NCBI GenBank assembly: GCA_949282965.1
Contig: CASDQW010000119.1
Coordinates: 1-64,000, forward strand
Direction of reading: 5' to 3'
Length of the DNA stretch: 64,000 bases
Source of the DNA: an uncultured Lentisphaeria bacterium
GTDB taxonomy: Bacteria; Verrucomicrobiota; Lentisphaeria; Victivallales; Victivallaceae
The position numbers and the translations under genes are program-made. Positions 1 through 9,129 of the stretch are shown in pieces. A model generated the notes under the pieces. It was not told where the DNA came from and did no database searches. It was given only the letters and a program-made list of their open reading frames with translations. Numbering within the stretch: the stretch's first letter is position 1; each line of letters starts with the position of its first letter.

Positions 1-172
<172 letters not shown>

Positions 173-217
173 GATGTGCACCTTTTTATTGATGATATGA
201 GTGAGTTGAGAACCGAA

Positions 218-1564
218 TCAGGGCTTTTCCGGAGCCGATTCTACTTCCGGCGCGACCAGGTCCCGATACAGTGTGGGATGGCGCTCATGAGTGTAGAAGG
301 TTCGGGTTTCGCCATCCCCTTCGGTGACCGACAGCCATGGCAGATTCACCGGGGGATCGCGCAGATCGATGGTGGCCGCGGCATAGGTCTGTTCTTTCCA
401 GGTTTCCGCCATTACTTTGCCGGCGGGAGAGACGATCCGCGACGGGCAGCCGTCGCTCTTGCCGGAAATCGCGGCCGCCAGATAAATGCCGTTTTCCATG
501 GCGCGGGTTTTCCACATCAAATCGAAATGCTCAAACGAGGTCGAGGCGATCGGGTAGGCGATGACTTCCGCCCCTTTCAGCCGCAGCGTCCGAATGGCTT
601 CCGGGAACCACAGGTCCCAGCAGATCAAAACGCCGACCTTGCCGAAATCCAGATCAAAGACCGGCAGTTCGTCGCCCCAGGTATATCCGTTTTCATACTC
701 GCCGACGGTCAACTGGGTTTTGCGGTAAACTCCGACGATGTTGCCGGAGCGGTCGATGACCGCGGCACTGGTGTAATAGCGGCCATCCGCTTTTTCCCGC
801 AGCGAGATGATGACGTTGGTATGGAGCTTCCGGGCGAAGGCGCAGGCCCACTGCGTATGCGGTCCGGGAATCGGCTGCGCCCCCATGTCCTTGCCGAGGT
901 CCGGCACCCAGCGGGTGAGGAGCGTTTCCGGGAAGACCACAAGATCGGGTTTTTCTCCGGCGGCGACGATGGCGTCGAAGACGCTTTCCATACGTTTCTG
1001 GTTGTCCTCGCAGGTGGCGAGTCCATCCGGGCGCGGAGTGCATTTTGCGACGATGATCCGGGCCCGGCGTTCCGGCAGGGTGACGGCGGTGCACTGCGCG
1101 TCGCGGAAGGAAACCGTCCGGCCCGGCAGATAACGGACACCCAGATGCAGTTCCGCAAACTGCGCGCCCTCCGGGCGCGACAGGGACCGCGAAAAACCGG
1201 TGGGAGAATCCGCTTCCAGATAGGCGCTGCGCAGATTTTTCCCTTCGCCGTCCACCCAGGCGGCGCGGACTGTCAGCAGCCCGGCGCGCACGACGGATTC
1301 CGGAGCATCGTGACGCACCGCAAAACGGCAGGCCGTGACACCGTCGTCCAGTCGGTACACCAGCTTCCATTTAGCGAAAGCGCTGTTGTTTTTTTCGATA
1401 CGGACTTGGTAGACGCCGTTGTTTTTTTCCAGAACCGCCTGTGGTTGGGACTCCGGGCGGTACGGAATTTCCTTTTGCAATTGCGTGGCGGCAGGATTGT
1501 CCGCTGCGTGGGTTGCGGTCATCAGCAGGGCGGCCATGGCAGTTCCTATTGTTTTCTTCATCAT
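218..1564 (-). CDS. Secreted carbon-nitrogen hydrolase (nitrilase superfamily)
   Basis: A 448-residue protein with a signal peptide (MMKKTIGTAMAALLMTATHA). After about 170 residues of beta-rich sequence comes a nitrilase/amidase domain (about residues 175-420) with the complete catalytic set: Glu213 in VVFPETLL, Lys282 in YRKTQ and Cys315 in LICWDLW. The family hydrolyses amides or nitriles through a Cys thioester; the substrate here is unknown. The start ATG overlaps the stop of the upstream heparinase gene (ATGA, 1561-1564) and is preceded by AAAGGA, so the two are translationally coupled. Coupling to a polysaccharide lyase suggests it deamidates or deacylates an amino-sugar derivative; that is inference. 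The N-terminal extension is unusual for the family and may be a carbohydrate-binding module. Confidence 0.85.
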   Translation of the reverse strand: MMKKTIGTAMAALLMTATHAADNPAATQLQKEIPYRPESQPQAVLEKNNGVYQVRIEKNNSAFAKWKLVYRLDDGVTACRFAVRHDAPESVVRAGLLTVRAAWVDGEGKNLRSAYLEADSPTGFSRSLSRPEGAQFAELHLGVRYLPGRTVSFRDAQCTAVTLPERRARIIVAKCTPRPDGLATCEDNQKRMESVFDAIVAAGEKPDLVVFPETLLTRWVPDLGKDMGAQPIPGPHTQWACAFARKLHTNVIISLREKADGRYYTSAAVIDRSGNIVGVYRKTQLTVGEYENGYTWGDELPVFDLDFGKVGVLICWDLWFPEAIRTLRLKGAEVIAYPIASTSFEHFDLMWKTRAMENGIYLAAAISGKSDGCPSRIVSPAGKVMAETWKEQTYAAATIDLRDPPVNLPWLSVTEGDGETRTFYTHERHPTLYRDLVAPEVESAPEKP

Positions 1565-4047
1565 GGTTTTTCCTTTGCGGTGGCGGACAAAACGGTCTTG
1601 GGGTGTTCGATGCCGGTGCGCAGTGGAGCATCGTATACTACGCGACCGTCTTGGACGAGCCGGACGGTACCACCCGCGGGGCCGGTCCGGTTGAAACGGA
1701 TTTCCCAGTCTCCCTTGTCCGTGGTGAACCCGACGCCGAAATCCAGCAACCGGGTTTCCGTCATCGTTTTCAGCTCTCCGTCCCTGCCGACCTGAATGAC
1801 GTGCAGAAACAGATCATCCCGTGCGGGAGTTGCGGGGGCGATTTCCACCCGGTAGCGGCCGAGATAGTTTTTCTTCTCCGCGGCCTCGCGGGCGCTTGCC
1901 GGCAGTTCCCAGTTGCGTCCGGAAGACTCGAACTCGTGTCCGGAACCGCCGACGACCCGGCGTTCAAATTTCCCCGGAAGCAGCGTCCGGCAGAACAACC
2001 GTCCGCCGCCGTCCGCGGCGCTGAAGGTGGCGTCGTCGATCATTTCCGGTTCGTTCTGGAAGTGAAGCAGCCACTCTTTGCGGTATTCCGGTCGGGTGGA
2101 CGACACCCGGTCCGCAATGACGAAAATATCCGGCGGCACGAACAGAAACTGACGCAGAGCGAGACGGCATTTTTCCGGCGCGTACACCGGCGTTGCGTCT
2201 CCGGCGATGTAGGAGAAGAGATCATTCGTGGAAAAGGCCACACAACGGTCTCCGGTAGTCCGGTTCTGGCCGCCGTGATGATAGGGCAGGCGGCTTTTGC
2301 GTACAACCCAGTAGGAGGGCAGCGGTTCCTCGGGCATATGGATAAGAATGGCGTTGTGGGCGACGGTCTGGGCGTAGTAACTGTCCAGATGCTGATTTTC
2401 CTTGAAGGGGAATCCGAGGCGGGTACCGGTGTCGAGTGCAAGAAAATCATATTTGAAGATCATGAAGCTGTTGGCGTCGAAATGCCGGTGTGCCGGGGAA
2501 ATCTTGTTGGTGACGAAACAGGCGTAGGTGTCCTGCGCCGTCGAGCCGGAACGGAAAAAGGCGATCCCCATGCGCTCAAAGAGCTTGGCATGGGTGCCCA
2601 GCTCCGGCAGCCGGACCGATTCCGGCACGTCGGGCGGAACCGACCGGAGCGCGAGCAGCGGTGTGAAGATATAATAGTTGTTCGGCCAGCCCCGCCGCAG
2701 CGGATCTTCGTTGATGAGCTCCGCCGCCAGGCGTACCGCCTCCGGATCGTCGGAAATGTAGTGGGTGCACAAAAACAGATTGGCGTCCGGTGCGGGAGCG
2801 AACTTGTCGAGGTTGCCGGTGTCGCCGACGCCGAAATCATACAAGTCCCGCGTCCGCCCGTAAAAGGGGCGGGATTCGCCCCGGATCAGATTCCAGGCGC
2901 ACCATGCCGGGAAGGTTTTCAGATGTTTCCGTTTGGGCGATACCGTGCCGGTGGCGGATTCCCAGGTGCCGAAATAGTTGAAACTGGCCCACGGGTAAGT
3001 GGACATGAGGTAATTGTTGGCCGGGGAAAGGAAACCGCCGTCGTCACCGGCCATGGCTTCGCGGATGCTGAGCATGACTTCGTGTTCGCAATAGCCCTCC
3101 CACAAAAGTTTTTCGGCAAGCGCGTCGTCGGTGCCGCTGCCGAGGGCGGCGAGGCCGGCGAACCATTTGAGCATCTGGGTGCCGTAGAAACCGCCTTCGT
3201 GAGCCAGACTTTCGCCGGAGACGAACTTATTGCTTTCCGTTTTGCAGCGGAATACATATTCGAGGAGGGGGCGCAGCAGTTTTTGGCGCGTTTCCTGATC
3301 GATATCCGCGTAGATCCAGTCAATGGCGCAGAGCGCGTTCAGCATTTCCGTATTGTAGTAGTCTCCTGCCATTACGCCGCATTCGAAACTCAGCAGCGCA
3401 GCTTCCCCGGCCAGTTCCAGCAGTCGGACGGCCCGCTGCAGTTGTGCCCGATCGCCGTCGACGAGCCAGAGCATGGCACAGCGGGCCGCCTGCGTGCCCC
3501 AGACGGTGGGTTTGGGGAGGTCGGCGCGGCTGCCGTCGGGCTTGCGCCCCTGACCTTTTTCCCCGTTCCATACGGAGGGATTTTCCGGAATGTCGGCGGT
3601 GGGGCGGCGGATATTTTCCTCAAAATACTGCCGCCAGCGCGGTTGTTCCAGACGGGCCTTCAGGAGGGGAAGCGTTTCCGGCGTAAGGTACATGCGTGGA
3701 TGATCAGGGCGGATCCGTGCCGCCAGACGTCGGGCCGCTCCCTGATCTTTCATCAGCACGGTCCGTCCGGTGCGGCGTTCGCGCCATTCCTCCCGGAGCG
3801 CCTGTGCCTCGCGACGCATGGCCGGGGTGGCGCCGGAATCCCTGGCCAGCACCCGATCCAGATCTCGGACGGCTTCATTTTCATAGTACAGCTGATGCAG
3901 GGCGATCCGGGCTCCGCGCAGCGCCGCATTCGCCCGGATAGCCGGTGTGGCGCCGGTACGGAATTCCTCCCGGCATTGCAGCCATTGGTCCAGCGGAGCG
4001 TAGCCGATTTCGGCGGCGGCCAGTAGCGACAGGAGCAAACGGATCAT
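1561..4047 (-). CDS. Heparinase II/III-family polysaccharide lyase, secreted
   Basis: An 828-residue protein with a short hydrophobic N-terminus (MIRLLLSLLAAAE). An all-alpha toroid-like region (about 130-430) is followed by the beta-sandwich heparinase II/III-like domain, marked by HRHFDANSFMIF, then LALDTGTRLG and the AHNAILIHMPEE segment. These carry the His and Asn positions typical of the family, which cleaves uronic-acid-containing polysaccharides by beta-elimination. The start has GTGAGG five bases upstream. It lies 7 bp after a pseudopilin gene and overlaps the nitrilase gene by 4 bp, so pseudopilin, lyase and nitrilase form one unit. The polymer cannot be named from sequence. It differs in architecture from the lyases at 32201-34246 and 40159-43338. 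Confidence 0.8.
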   Translation of the reverse strand: MIRLLLSLLAAAEIGYAPLDQWLQCREEFRTGATPAIRANAALRGARIALHQLYYENEAVRDLDRVLARDSGATPAMRREAQALREEWRERRTGRTVLMKDQGAARRLAARIRPDHPRMYLTPETLPLLKARLEQPRWRQYFEENIRRPTADIPENPSVWNGEKGQGRKPDGSRADLPKPTVWGTQAARCAMLWLVDGDRAQLQRAVRLLELAGEAALLSFECGVMAGDYYNTEMLNALCAIDWIYADIDQETRQKLLRPLLEYVFRCKTESNKFVSGESLAHEGGFYGTQMLKWFAGLAALGSGTDDALAEKLLWEGYCEHEVMLSIREAMAGDDGGFLSPANNYLMSTYPWASFNYFGTWESATGTVSPKRKHLKTFPAWCAWNLIRGESRPFYGRTRDLYDFGVGDTGNLDKFAPAPDANLFLCTHYISDDPEAVRLAAELINEDPLRRGWPNNYYIFTPLLALRSVPPDVPESVRLPELGTHAKLFERMGIAFFRSGSTAQDTYACFVTNKISPAHRHFDANSFMIFKYDFLALDTGTRLGFPFKENQHLDSYYAQTVAHNAILIHMPEEPLPSYWVVRKSRLPYHHGGQNRTTGDRCVAFSTNDLFSYIAGDATPVYAPEKCRLALRQFLFVPPDIFVIADRVSSTRPEYRKEWLLHFQNEPEMIDDATFSAADGGGRLFCRTLLPGKFERRVVGGSGHEFESSGRNWELPASAREAAEKKNYLGRYRVEIAPATPARDDLFLHVIQVGRDGELKTMTETRLLDFGVGFTTDKGDWEIRFNRTGPAGGTVRLVQDGRVVYDAPLRTGIEHPKTVLSATAKEKP

Positions 4048-4054
4048 AAAAACC

Positions 4055-4831
4055 TCACTTCTTTACGGCGAAATAATAGGTCCGATTAGCAGCCGAAGGC
4101 GTGGCAATTCGGGGTGCTCCGGCATAAAGTTCTTCGTTTTTCATGGCGGCGGCATGACCGTCCGCCCAGACGATCGACATGGTGGTGCGGCCGTCATGGC
4201 GACCGTCGATCCAGCTGCGGTCGGTATCGTAAACCGCACAGGCCTGCGTGCCGGTGGAAACGGTGTCCGCGGATTCGCCGACGACCAGGGTTTTCGACGG
4301 GATCTGAATCTGTCCTGCTTTGCAGACAAACCAGTTGCCGCTGCCGCCGCGATATCCGAGACGGGGGAGGATGCCGTAGCCGTTACCGAAGTTATAGCCG
4401 TAGCCGCCGCCGCACTGGGCCGCACCACCGCTGTCGGGGTTCAGGTCGGCCGCCACCTGCTCACTGAGCAGCATCATGGAGGGGAGCCAGGACGGACAGG
4501 CGAAGACGCCGGTACAGAACAACCGTCGGGTGATCTGTCCCTGTGAGGCCGATGGGGCTGTTTTCGAGGTATAGGGCAGCATCTGCGCCTTCCAGCTGGC
4601 GGCGCCGATGTTCACGACATTGGGAATGGTGACCTGCATAATCGGCATGTAGTCGTTGTTGTCGGCGTTGTACATGTGGGTGGCGGTGCCGAGCTGCTTG
4701 AGGTTGGAGATACACCGGGATTTTTTAGCAGTTTCGCGGGCCCGGTTCAAGGCGGGCAGCAGCATGGAGGCGAGGATGGCGATGATGGCGATGACGACCA
4801 GCAGTTCAATCAGCGTGAATCTCTTTTTCAT
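4055..4831 (-). CDS. Pseudopilin-like protein (prepilin N-terminus, H-x-DG C-terminus)
   Basis: A 258-residue protein beginning [13 protein letters not shown], a class III prepilin signal with Glu at mature position 5, followed by one transmembrane helix and [14 protein letters not shown]. The C-terminal part has the processing-associated loop H-x11-DG ([21 protein letters not shown]), then a short tail ending YYFAVKK. Such proteins are expected to be exported, cut by a prepilin peptidase and held in the membrane by the helix; their role in Lentisphaerota and Planctomycetota is not established. The start is supported by CAGGAG. It lies directly upstream of the heparinase gene (7 bp). Confidence 0.9.
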   Translation of the reverse strand: MKKRFTLIELLVVIAIIAILASMLLPALNRARETAKKSRCISNLKQLGTATHMYNADNNDYMPIMQVTIPNVVNIGAASWKAQMLPYTSKTAPSASQGQITRRLFCTGVFACPSWLPSMMLLSEQVAADLNPDSGGAAQCGGGYGYNFGNGYGILPRLGYRGGSGNWFVCKAGQIQIPSKTLVVGESADTVSTGTQACAVYDTDRSWIDGRHDGRTTMSIVWADGHAAAMKNEELYAGAPRIATPSAANRTYYFAVKK

Positions 4832-4925
4832 AATCGTGGCTCCTGCAAATGAATGGTTTTTATAATGGTAACGGGATAGTGAATGCGTTAATTTTTTTTC
4901 TCTTCATATCAGCCTGAAATGTTTC

Positions 4926-5297
4926 TTAACGTCTGTGAACGAGTCGGGTCAGATCAAAAAGGTTTTTATATTCTGCATCCGGATAACGCTGCGGGTCCGC
5001 GCCGTTGGGCCAGCTTTCGTAGACAACCCGATCCAGCGTGTTGTGGTTGACCCGGTTGTTTTCCAGTGTGACGGCGGCGGTTTGGCCGCTGCCGCTGCCG
5101 GTTTTCTCCGGCGCGACGAAGAGCGTCACGTCGGCCTGAAGCCGCCCCGCGGCCAGACCGAAAAACAGAACGAATAAAATCGGCAGACAGACAAGCGCGG
5201 CGGAGAGCCGGTTCCGACGACCGGCGTCGTCGGCGTTGTTCCCGACCGGTGTGTGTGGATTGGTCATCTGCATGATTTCGAGCGTCCTATTTGACAT
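4926..5297 (-). CDS. Small single-pass membrane protein of unknown function
   Basis: A 123-residue protein not recognised as any family. It has a polar N-terminal stretch of about 30 residues, one hydrophobic segment (LSAALVCLPILFVLFFGLAA, about 32-51), and an external part of about 70 residues rich in Asn, Thr and Asp. It follows the miniature pseudopilin closely (stop at 5302, start at 5297). The ribosome binding site is weak, and internal ATGs at residues 9 and 11 are alternatives. Its position between two pseudopilin genes suggests it belongs to the same exported complex or is a remnant of a longer gene. Confidence 0.5.
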   Translation of the reverse strand: MSNRTLEIMQMTNPHTPVGNNADDAGRRNRLSAALVCLPILFVLFFGLAAGRLQADVTLFVAPEKTGSGSGQTAAVTLENNRVNHNTLDRVVYESWPNGADPQRYPDAEYKNLFDLTRLVHRR

Positions 5298-5301
5298 CCA
5301 T

Positions 5302-5604
5302 TCAGAAATAATAGCAATAGTTATACGTCGCGGCCTGGCCGATGATCGGTTTTCCCGCGGCTAGAGCCTGATTGCTCATGGTGCCGGCATGGCCGTCGGC
5401 CCGGTACAGCACCATCTGGGGGAGGTAGCCGGTATCGCTGCCGTACATGGCGGCGGCCTGGCCGAGCTGTTTGTGGTTGCCAGGACAGCTGACCTTGTAA
5501 GCGGATTCGCGGGCCCGGTTTAAGGCGGGCAGCAGCATGGAGGCGAGGATGGCGATGATGGCAATCACCACCAGCAGTTCGATCAATGTGAACCACCTTT
5601 TCAT
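5302..5604 (-). CDS. Miniature pseudopilin-like protein (internally shortened)
   Basis: Only 100 residues against 225-260 for the other pseudopilins here. The N-terminus ([13 protein letters not shown], then [14 protein letters not shown]) is intact, and TTGGAGAA lies just before the ATG. After residue 60 it jumps directly to the C-terminal motif: [20 protein letters not shown] and a tail ending NYCYYF, which line up with the end of the gene at 4055-4831 ([20 protein letters not shown], ending YYFAVKK). About 150 middle residues are missing. It is either a minimal pseudopilin or a decaying copy made by internal deletion. It is the first gene after the GntR regulator. Confidence 0.7.
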   Translation of the reverse strand: MKRWFTLIELLVVIAIIAILASMLLPALNRARESAYKVSCPGNHKQLGQAAAMYGSDTGYLPQMVLYRADGHAGTMSNQALAAGKPIIGQAATYNYCYYF

Positions 5605-5652
5605 TTCTCCAAATCCTTACTTACTTTGTTATACCTAAAGCAGTCCGGGGAA

Positions 5653-6684
5653 TTACGGAATACTGGCGAAAACGTTGGTGAAAATCCGCCGCATGCCGCG
5701 TCCGGGATTCCGAATCCGTGCCAGGCACTCGTCGAAGGCGGCTTCCCCCATGGCGAAGTAATCCGTCGCCGCCGTCGCCACCGGCACGAAATTGGGGTCG
5801 CCCAGCTGTCGCCCGTCTATGGAAAAAATACAATAGTCGTCGGCCAGAATCCGGCCGGTCGTCCGCAGATAGGCGTCCTGGCAGTCGCGGGTGCGGGCGC
5901 CCGAGTCCCACAGATAGCCGTCTTCGGGCGTGCGGAGTTCCTTCAGATCATCCGGGGTGGACGGATGTAACGTATGCAGGATGCCTTCGCCGTATTCCCG
6001 CCAGCATTCCAGAAACGTCGTTGCACGCAGCCGGAAAACCGTTCGGAAATAACGACTCGTCTCGTCATGTGAAAAAACGTGCACGCGCTTTTTGCCGTGT
6101 TTACGGAAATAGTCCGCCGCCAGTTCCGCCGCCCGGAATGGATCCAGATCCACCGTGCTGACTTTGCCGCCGTAGGTGTTGTGCATATTGGCGCCCACCA
6201 CCGGAATTTCCTCGGGAACTCCGTCCAGCATGCAGTCATAGCAGCCGACCAGAATAAGTCCGTCGCATCCGGCGGTGTTCTGATGCAGTTTCTGGACCGT
6301 GCAGTTCGCGTAGGGAATGAAATTCAGCAGCAGCTGGGTGTGCTGCTCTTCCGCCCGTTTCTGGATTCCGCGAATGATCCGGCCGCAGTACGTACCGCCG
6401 TCGGAATCGGTGGAACGGGTGGTGATGACCGCAATTCGCCGCTGGTCGCCGTCGTCGTTTTCCCGCCGCATTCGGACGAATGTCCCCTGACCGTGGCGCA
6501 GCTCCAACAATCCGGATTCGCATAGTTTCAGCAGACTCCTCCGGGCCGAGCTTTCGCTCAAACCGAAGGTGTCGGCCCATTCTTTCAACGGGGGCAGCTG
6601 CATGCCGGGACGAAAGGCACCGGAGGCGATCTGTGCCTCCACATACCGGGAGAGTTTTTCGGATTGAAGATGATTGGCTCGCAT
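5653..6684 (-). CDS. GntR-type regulator with LacI-like effector domain
   Basis: About 343 residues. The N-terminal winged helix-turn-helix (residues 1-75; FRPGMQLPPLKEWADTFGLS, then SSARRSLLKLCESGLLELRHG) is GntR-like. The remainder (about 80-340) has the periplasmic-binding-protein-like fold of LacI/XylR effector domains (GCDGLILVGCYD, AAELAADYFRKHGKKRVHVF). ATG at 6684 is chosen; an in-frame TTG at 6693 is an alternative, and neither has a strong ribosome binding site. It is preceded by a perfect consensus promoter at 6724-6752. It lies at the head of the minus-strand run of pseudopilins, heparinase and nitrilase and is probably their sugar-responsive regulator. Confidence 0.85.
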   Translation of the reverse strand: MRANHLQSEKLSRYVEAQIASGAFRPGMQLPPLKEWADTFGLSESSARRSLLKLCESGLLELRHGQGTFVRMRRENDDGDQRRIAVITTRSTDSDGGTYCGRIIRGIQKRAEEQHTQLLLNFIPYANCTVQKLHQNTAGCDGLILVGCYDCMLDGVPEEIPVVGANMHNTYGGKVSTVDLDPFRAAELAADYFRKHGKKRVHVFSHDETSRYFRTVFRLRATTFLECWREYGEGILHTLHPSTPDDLKELRTPEDGYLWDSGARTRDCQDAYLRTTGRILADDYCIFSIDGRQLGDPNFVPVATAATDYFAMGEAAFDECLARIRNPGRGMRRIFTNVFASIP

Positions 6685-6723
6685 GTGATTCAAAGTCTTT
6701 CATTGTTTTAAATCTCTATGGTA

Positions 6724-6752
6724 ATTATAGCAAAAATTCTCCGGCATGTCAA
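6724..6752 (-). promoter_or_regulatory. Consensus sigma-70 promoter of the GntR gene
   Basis: On the minus strand, TTGACA (6752-6747) and TATAAT (6729-6724) are separated by exactly 17 bases. This is a perfect match to the housekeeping promoter, about 40 bp upstream of the regulator start. Confidence 0.75.
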
Positions 6753-6852
6753 GCCGATTTTCAAAATAATTGCGGAGAAAAAAGGAACAACGAAGAAGAA
6801 GGACGGCCGGAAGCGCAACGTTTCCGGCGGAAGAACCCCCAGCCTCAGAAGG

Positions 6853-6892
6853 AAAAATCCCCGGTCTCCGAGGTGAAAGAGGAGACCGGGGA
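6853..6892 (-). terminator. Intrinsic terminator downstream of the RdgC-like gene
   Basis: Perfect 12-bp inverted repeat TCCCCGGTCTCC (6858-6869) and GGAGACCGGGGA (6881-6892) with an 11-nt loop. On the minus strand it is followed by five T residues (6857-6853). It sits 50 bp past the stop of the gene at 6942-8045. Confidence 0.85.
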
Positions 6893-6941
6893 CGAAGGCG
6901 CCGGGCAGGGGGCTACCCGGCAACGAGGGCAGGGCGGCGGA

Positions 6942-8045
6942 TCAGATGCCGTCGCGTTCCGCGGCCCAGCGGCGCAGTAATTTTTCTGTTTCAGGATAAT
7001 CCATGGCCAGCATGGTTTCCGCAAATTTCCGGAAATATCCTTCCAGGGCGGTCTTGAATACCGCGAGCGATTCCATGCGTTCGATGAAACGTTCGTCCGG
7101 GGACAGCGCCTCACCGTCCGGCAATTTCAGGGAGCCGAAGGCGAAATGATCGGCATCGAAAGTGCCGCTCCAGACTTCTTCGCCGCGCGTCAGGGCAAAT
7201 TTCGCCTTTTTCAACTTTTTGCCGACGGCCAACGCGGCCTTTGCCTCGGCGCTGCGCTGGGGGCTGTTGCCTTTCTTGATCACGGTTTCTTCCGCACCGT
7301 TGGCTTCCGCGGCGTAGGCGAAGGTGAGGGGGCCTTCGATCAGCAGGTCGAATTCTCCCTCCTGCCCGCAATCGATTTTGCCTTCGTTCTCACTGTAGTA
7401 CCAGAGCCAGGTCAGGAAATCCCGGCCGATGACCGGTTGGTCTTCCACGGCGTCGCAGAAGGAGAGTGCCGGGAAACTGCTTTCGGTGGTCTGAAAGAAT
7501 TTTTCCAGCATGGTGCCGGGAGTCAGCTGTACCGGTTCCACCTTGACTGTCTGATAGAAATTTTCAATAAAAAGATCCATCTGGGCCGTGGAAGCCGTCC
7601 CGAGGTACAGCGTGCCGCCGCGCGGATCGATCACCAGCGGCACGGCGGCAAGCACGGGAGGCATTTTCGGCAGGTGCCTGGCAATGACCTCTTCCTTGAT
7701 GGATTTGCGGACCTTGGATGGGACGAATTCGGCATTGTGCGTCTGCTGGTAGGCGAATTCCTCCCGCTTGCAGATGGCGTTCAACAGCGCCGCCGGCAGT
7801 TTCCGTTCGGCGCGGCGCAGCGTCAGGTTCAGAAACGGACCGCGGTAGGCGGTGCCTTCGTCGATCTGGGTGTCGAGCAGATGGCGTCCGGTGACCCAGC
7901 CGAGCTGGGGGCCGGCATCCGGTTCGGTGCTGACGCTGTCGAGGGTGCCGGCCTTGCGGGCGGCAAAAAGATCCACCGCGTTTTCCGGCAGCGGAGAACG
8001 CAGGTCAAATATCGTCAAGGTGATGGTTCCGTTGTCAAAAGGCAT
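6942..8045 (-). CDS. RdgC-like nucleoid/recombination-associated protein
   Basis: A 367-residue protein starting at ATG 8045 (AGGAG 7 nt upstream; a TTG two codons earlier is not preferred). Residues 40-190 follow the order of RdgC landmarks: LGWV near the N-terminus, a Lys-rich segment with KLPAALLN, then a charged helix (SKVRKSIKEEVIARHLPKM) and a beta hairpin (PLVIDPRGGTLYLGTAS). RdgC is a ring-shaped DNA-binding protein that modulates RecA in proteobacteria. This copy is longer than the usual 300 residues and diverged. It stands alone with its own terminator. Confidence 0.55.
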   Translation of the reverse strand: MPFDNGTITLTIFDLRSPLPENAVDLFAARKAGTLDSVSTEPDAGPQLGWVTGRHLLDTQIDEGTAYRGPFLNLTLRRAERKLPAALLNAICKREEFAYQQTHNAEFVPSKVRKSIKEEVIARHLPKMPPVLAAVPLVIDPRGGTLYLGTASTAQMDLFIENFYQTVKVEPVQLTPGTMLEKFFQTTESSFPALSFCDAVEDQPVIGRDFLTWLWYYSENEGKIDCGQEGEFDLLIEGPLTFAYAAEANGAEETVIKKGNSPQRSAEAKAALAVGKKLKKAKFALTRGEEVWSGTFDADHFAFGSLKLPDGEALSPDERFIERMESLAVFKTALEGYFRKFAETMLAMDYPETEKLLRRWAAERDGI

Positions 8046-8142
8046 GTTCAAGCTCCTGAAAAGAATATTGATTGGGTGATGCGAATGGACGGTAATGTAA
8101 CGCCGGAAGCGGAAAAATCAATGCGTTTTCGGCAATGGTTCT

Positions 8143-9126
8143 TCAAGATTGAGTATGAAAAAACGCTTTGAGTTTGTCGGCGAACCCCGGTTTCCGGGGG
8201 ATGGTGGCGCGTTGGAGGGCCGCGATGATTTCCGGATAGTCCGGCCGCCGGAGCGGTTCGAAGGTCATCATGCGATTCAGCAGATCGGAGAGTTCCTGAC
8301 TGACCGCCGGATTGAGGTCGATCGCCGGCAGATAGACGGGATGGCGCCGCCGCTCCAGCAATTCTTCGGTTTCGCCGGCATTGCCGAACGGCAGCTGCCC
8401 GGTGAACAATTCATAGGCCGAGACCCCGAAACTGAAAACATCGCCCTGCCAGTCTTCGTGCCCCTCGTACAGGCGCTCCGGACTGACGTAGGCCGGGCTC
8501 GCCCACCCGGTGGAGGTCAGCAGCGATTCCGGCGCCTCCCGGATATCGGCAAGGTCGAAGTCCCCCAGCCCCGCGCTGCCGTCGGCGGAGATGAGAATAT
8601 TGCCGGGTTTGATGTCATGATGCACGACCTGATACTGCAACGCCGCATGCAGTCCTTCGGCGATGGTGTGCAGCCAGCGGCAGAGTTCCGGCAGTTCCGG
8701 CAGTTGTTTGGCTTTCTGCATCGCCTCCAGGCTGCCGCGCTCCATGTAACGCATCACCAGAAAGGGGTCCTCCTCGAAAATCCCGCAATCATAAATCGGA
8801 ATCACACCGGGGTGATTGATCCGGGCCACAAGTTTGGCTTCGTGAATGAACTGGTTGCTTCCGCGGCACTCCTCGGCGAATTCCCGGTTGAGAATCTTGA
8901 CCGCCACACGCCGGGCCAGTTCGGGGTCAATGGCGCGATAAACCTTGGACATGCCGCCGATGCCGCAGACTTTCTCCAGCAAATAACGATCGAAACGACG
9001 CGGCACCCGGATGGAGGTCCCGCAGTTGGGACAGGGCACCCGGCTGAAAGGCTCCAGCAGCGAGACGTCCAGTTTCTCACCGCATCCCCGGCAGAATACT
9101 TTGATCGGCGCCTGAGGCGTTGCCAT
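8143..9126 (-). CDS. Ser/Thr protein kinase with N-terminal zinc ribbon
   Basis: A 327-residue cytoplasmic protein. Residues 10-40 form a zinc ribbon (Cys12, Cys15, Cys32, Cys35). The Hanks-type kinase domain follows: glycine loop GIGGMSKVY, Lys77 in VAVKIL, catalytic HHDIKPGN (Asp171, Asn176), APE-region equivalent SPAYVSPERL, and DVFSFGVSAYELFTG. The metal-binding DFG is DFD (Asp189-Asp191); the essential Asp is kept, so activity is likely. There is no transmembrane segment. It starts 3 bp after the metallohydrolase gene and is co-transcribed with it. Its substrates are unknown. Confidence 0.88.
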   Translation of the reverse strand: MATPQAPIKVFCRGCGEKLDVSLLEPFSRVPCPNCGTSIRVPRRFDRYLLEKVCGIGGMSKVYRAIDPELARRVAVKILNREFAEECRGSNQFIHEAKLVARINHPGVIPIYDCGIFEEDPFLVMRYMERGSLEAMQKAKQLPELPELCRWLHTIAEGLHAALQYQVVHHDIKPGNILISADGSAGLGDFDLADIREAPESLLTSTGWASPAYVSPERLYEGHEDWQGDVFSFGVSAYELFTGQLPFGNAGETEELLERRRHPVYLPAIDLNPAVSQELSDLLNRMMTFEPLRRPDYPEIIAALQRATIPRKPGFADKLKAFFHTQS

Positions 9127-9129
9127 GAT

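Noticed and set aside
1441-4026. Long plus-strand frame opposite the heparinase gene
   Set aside because: High-GC codon bias opens antisense frames. The minus-strand gene has a signal region, family motifs, a ribosome site and tight spacing to its neighbours; the plus frame has none.
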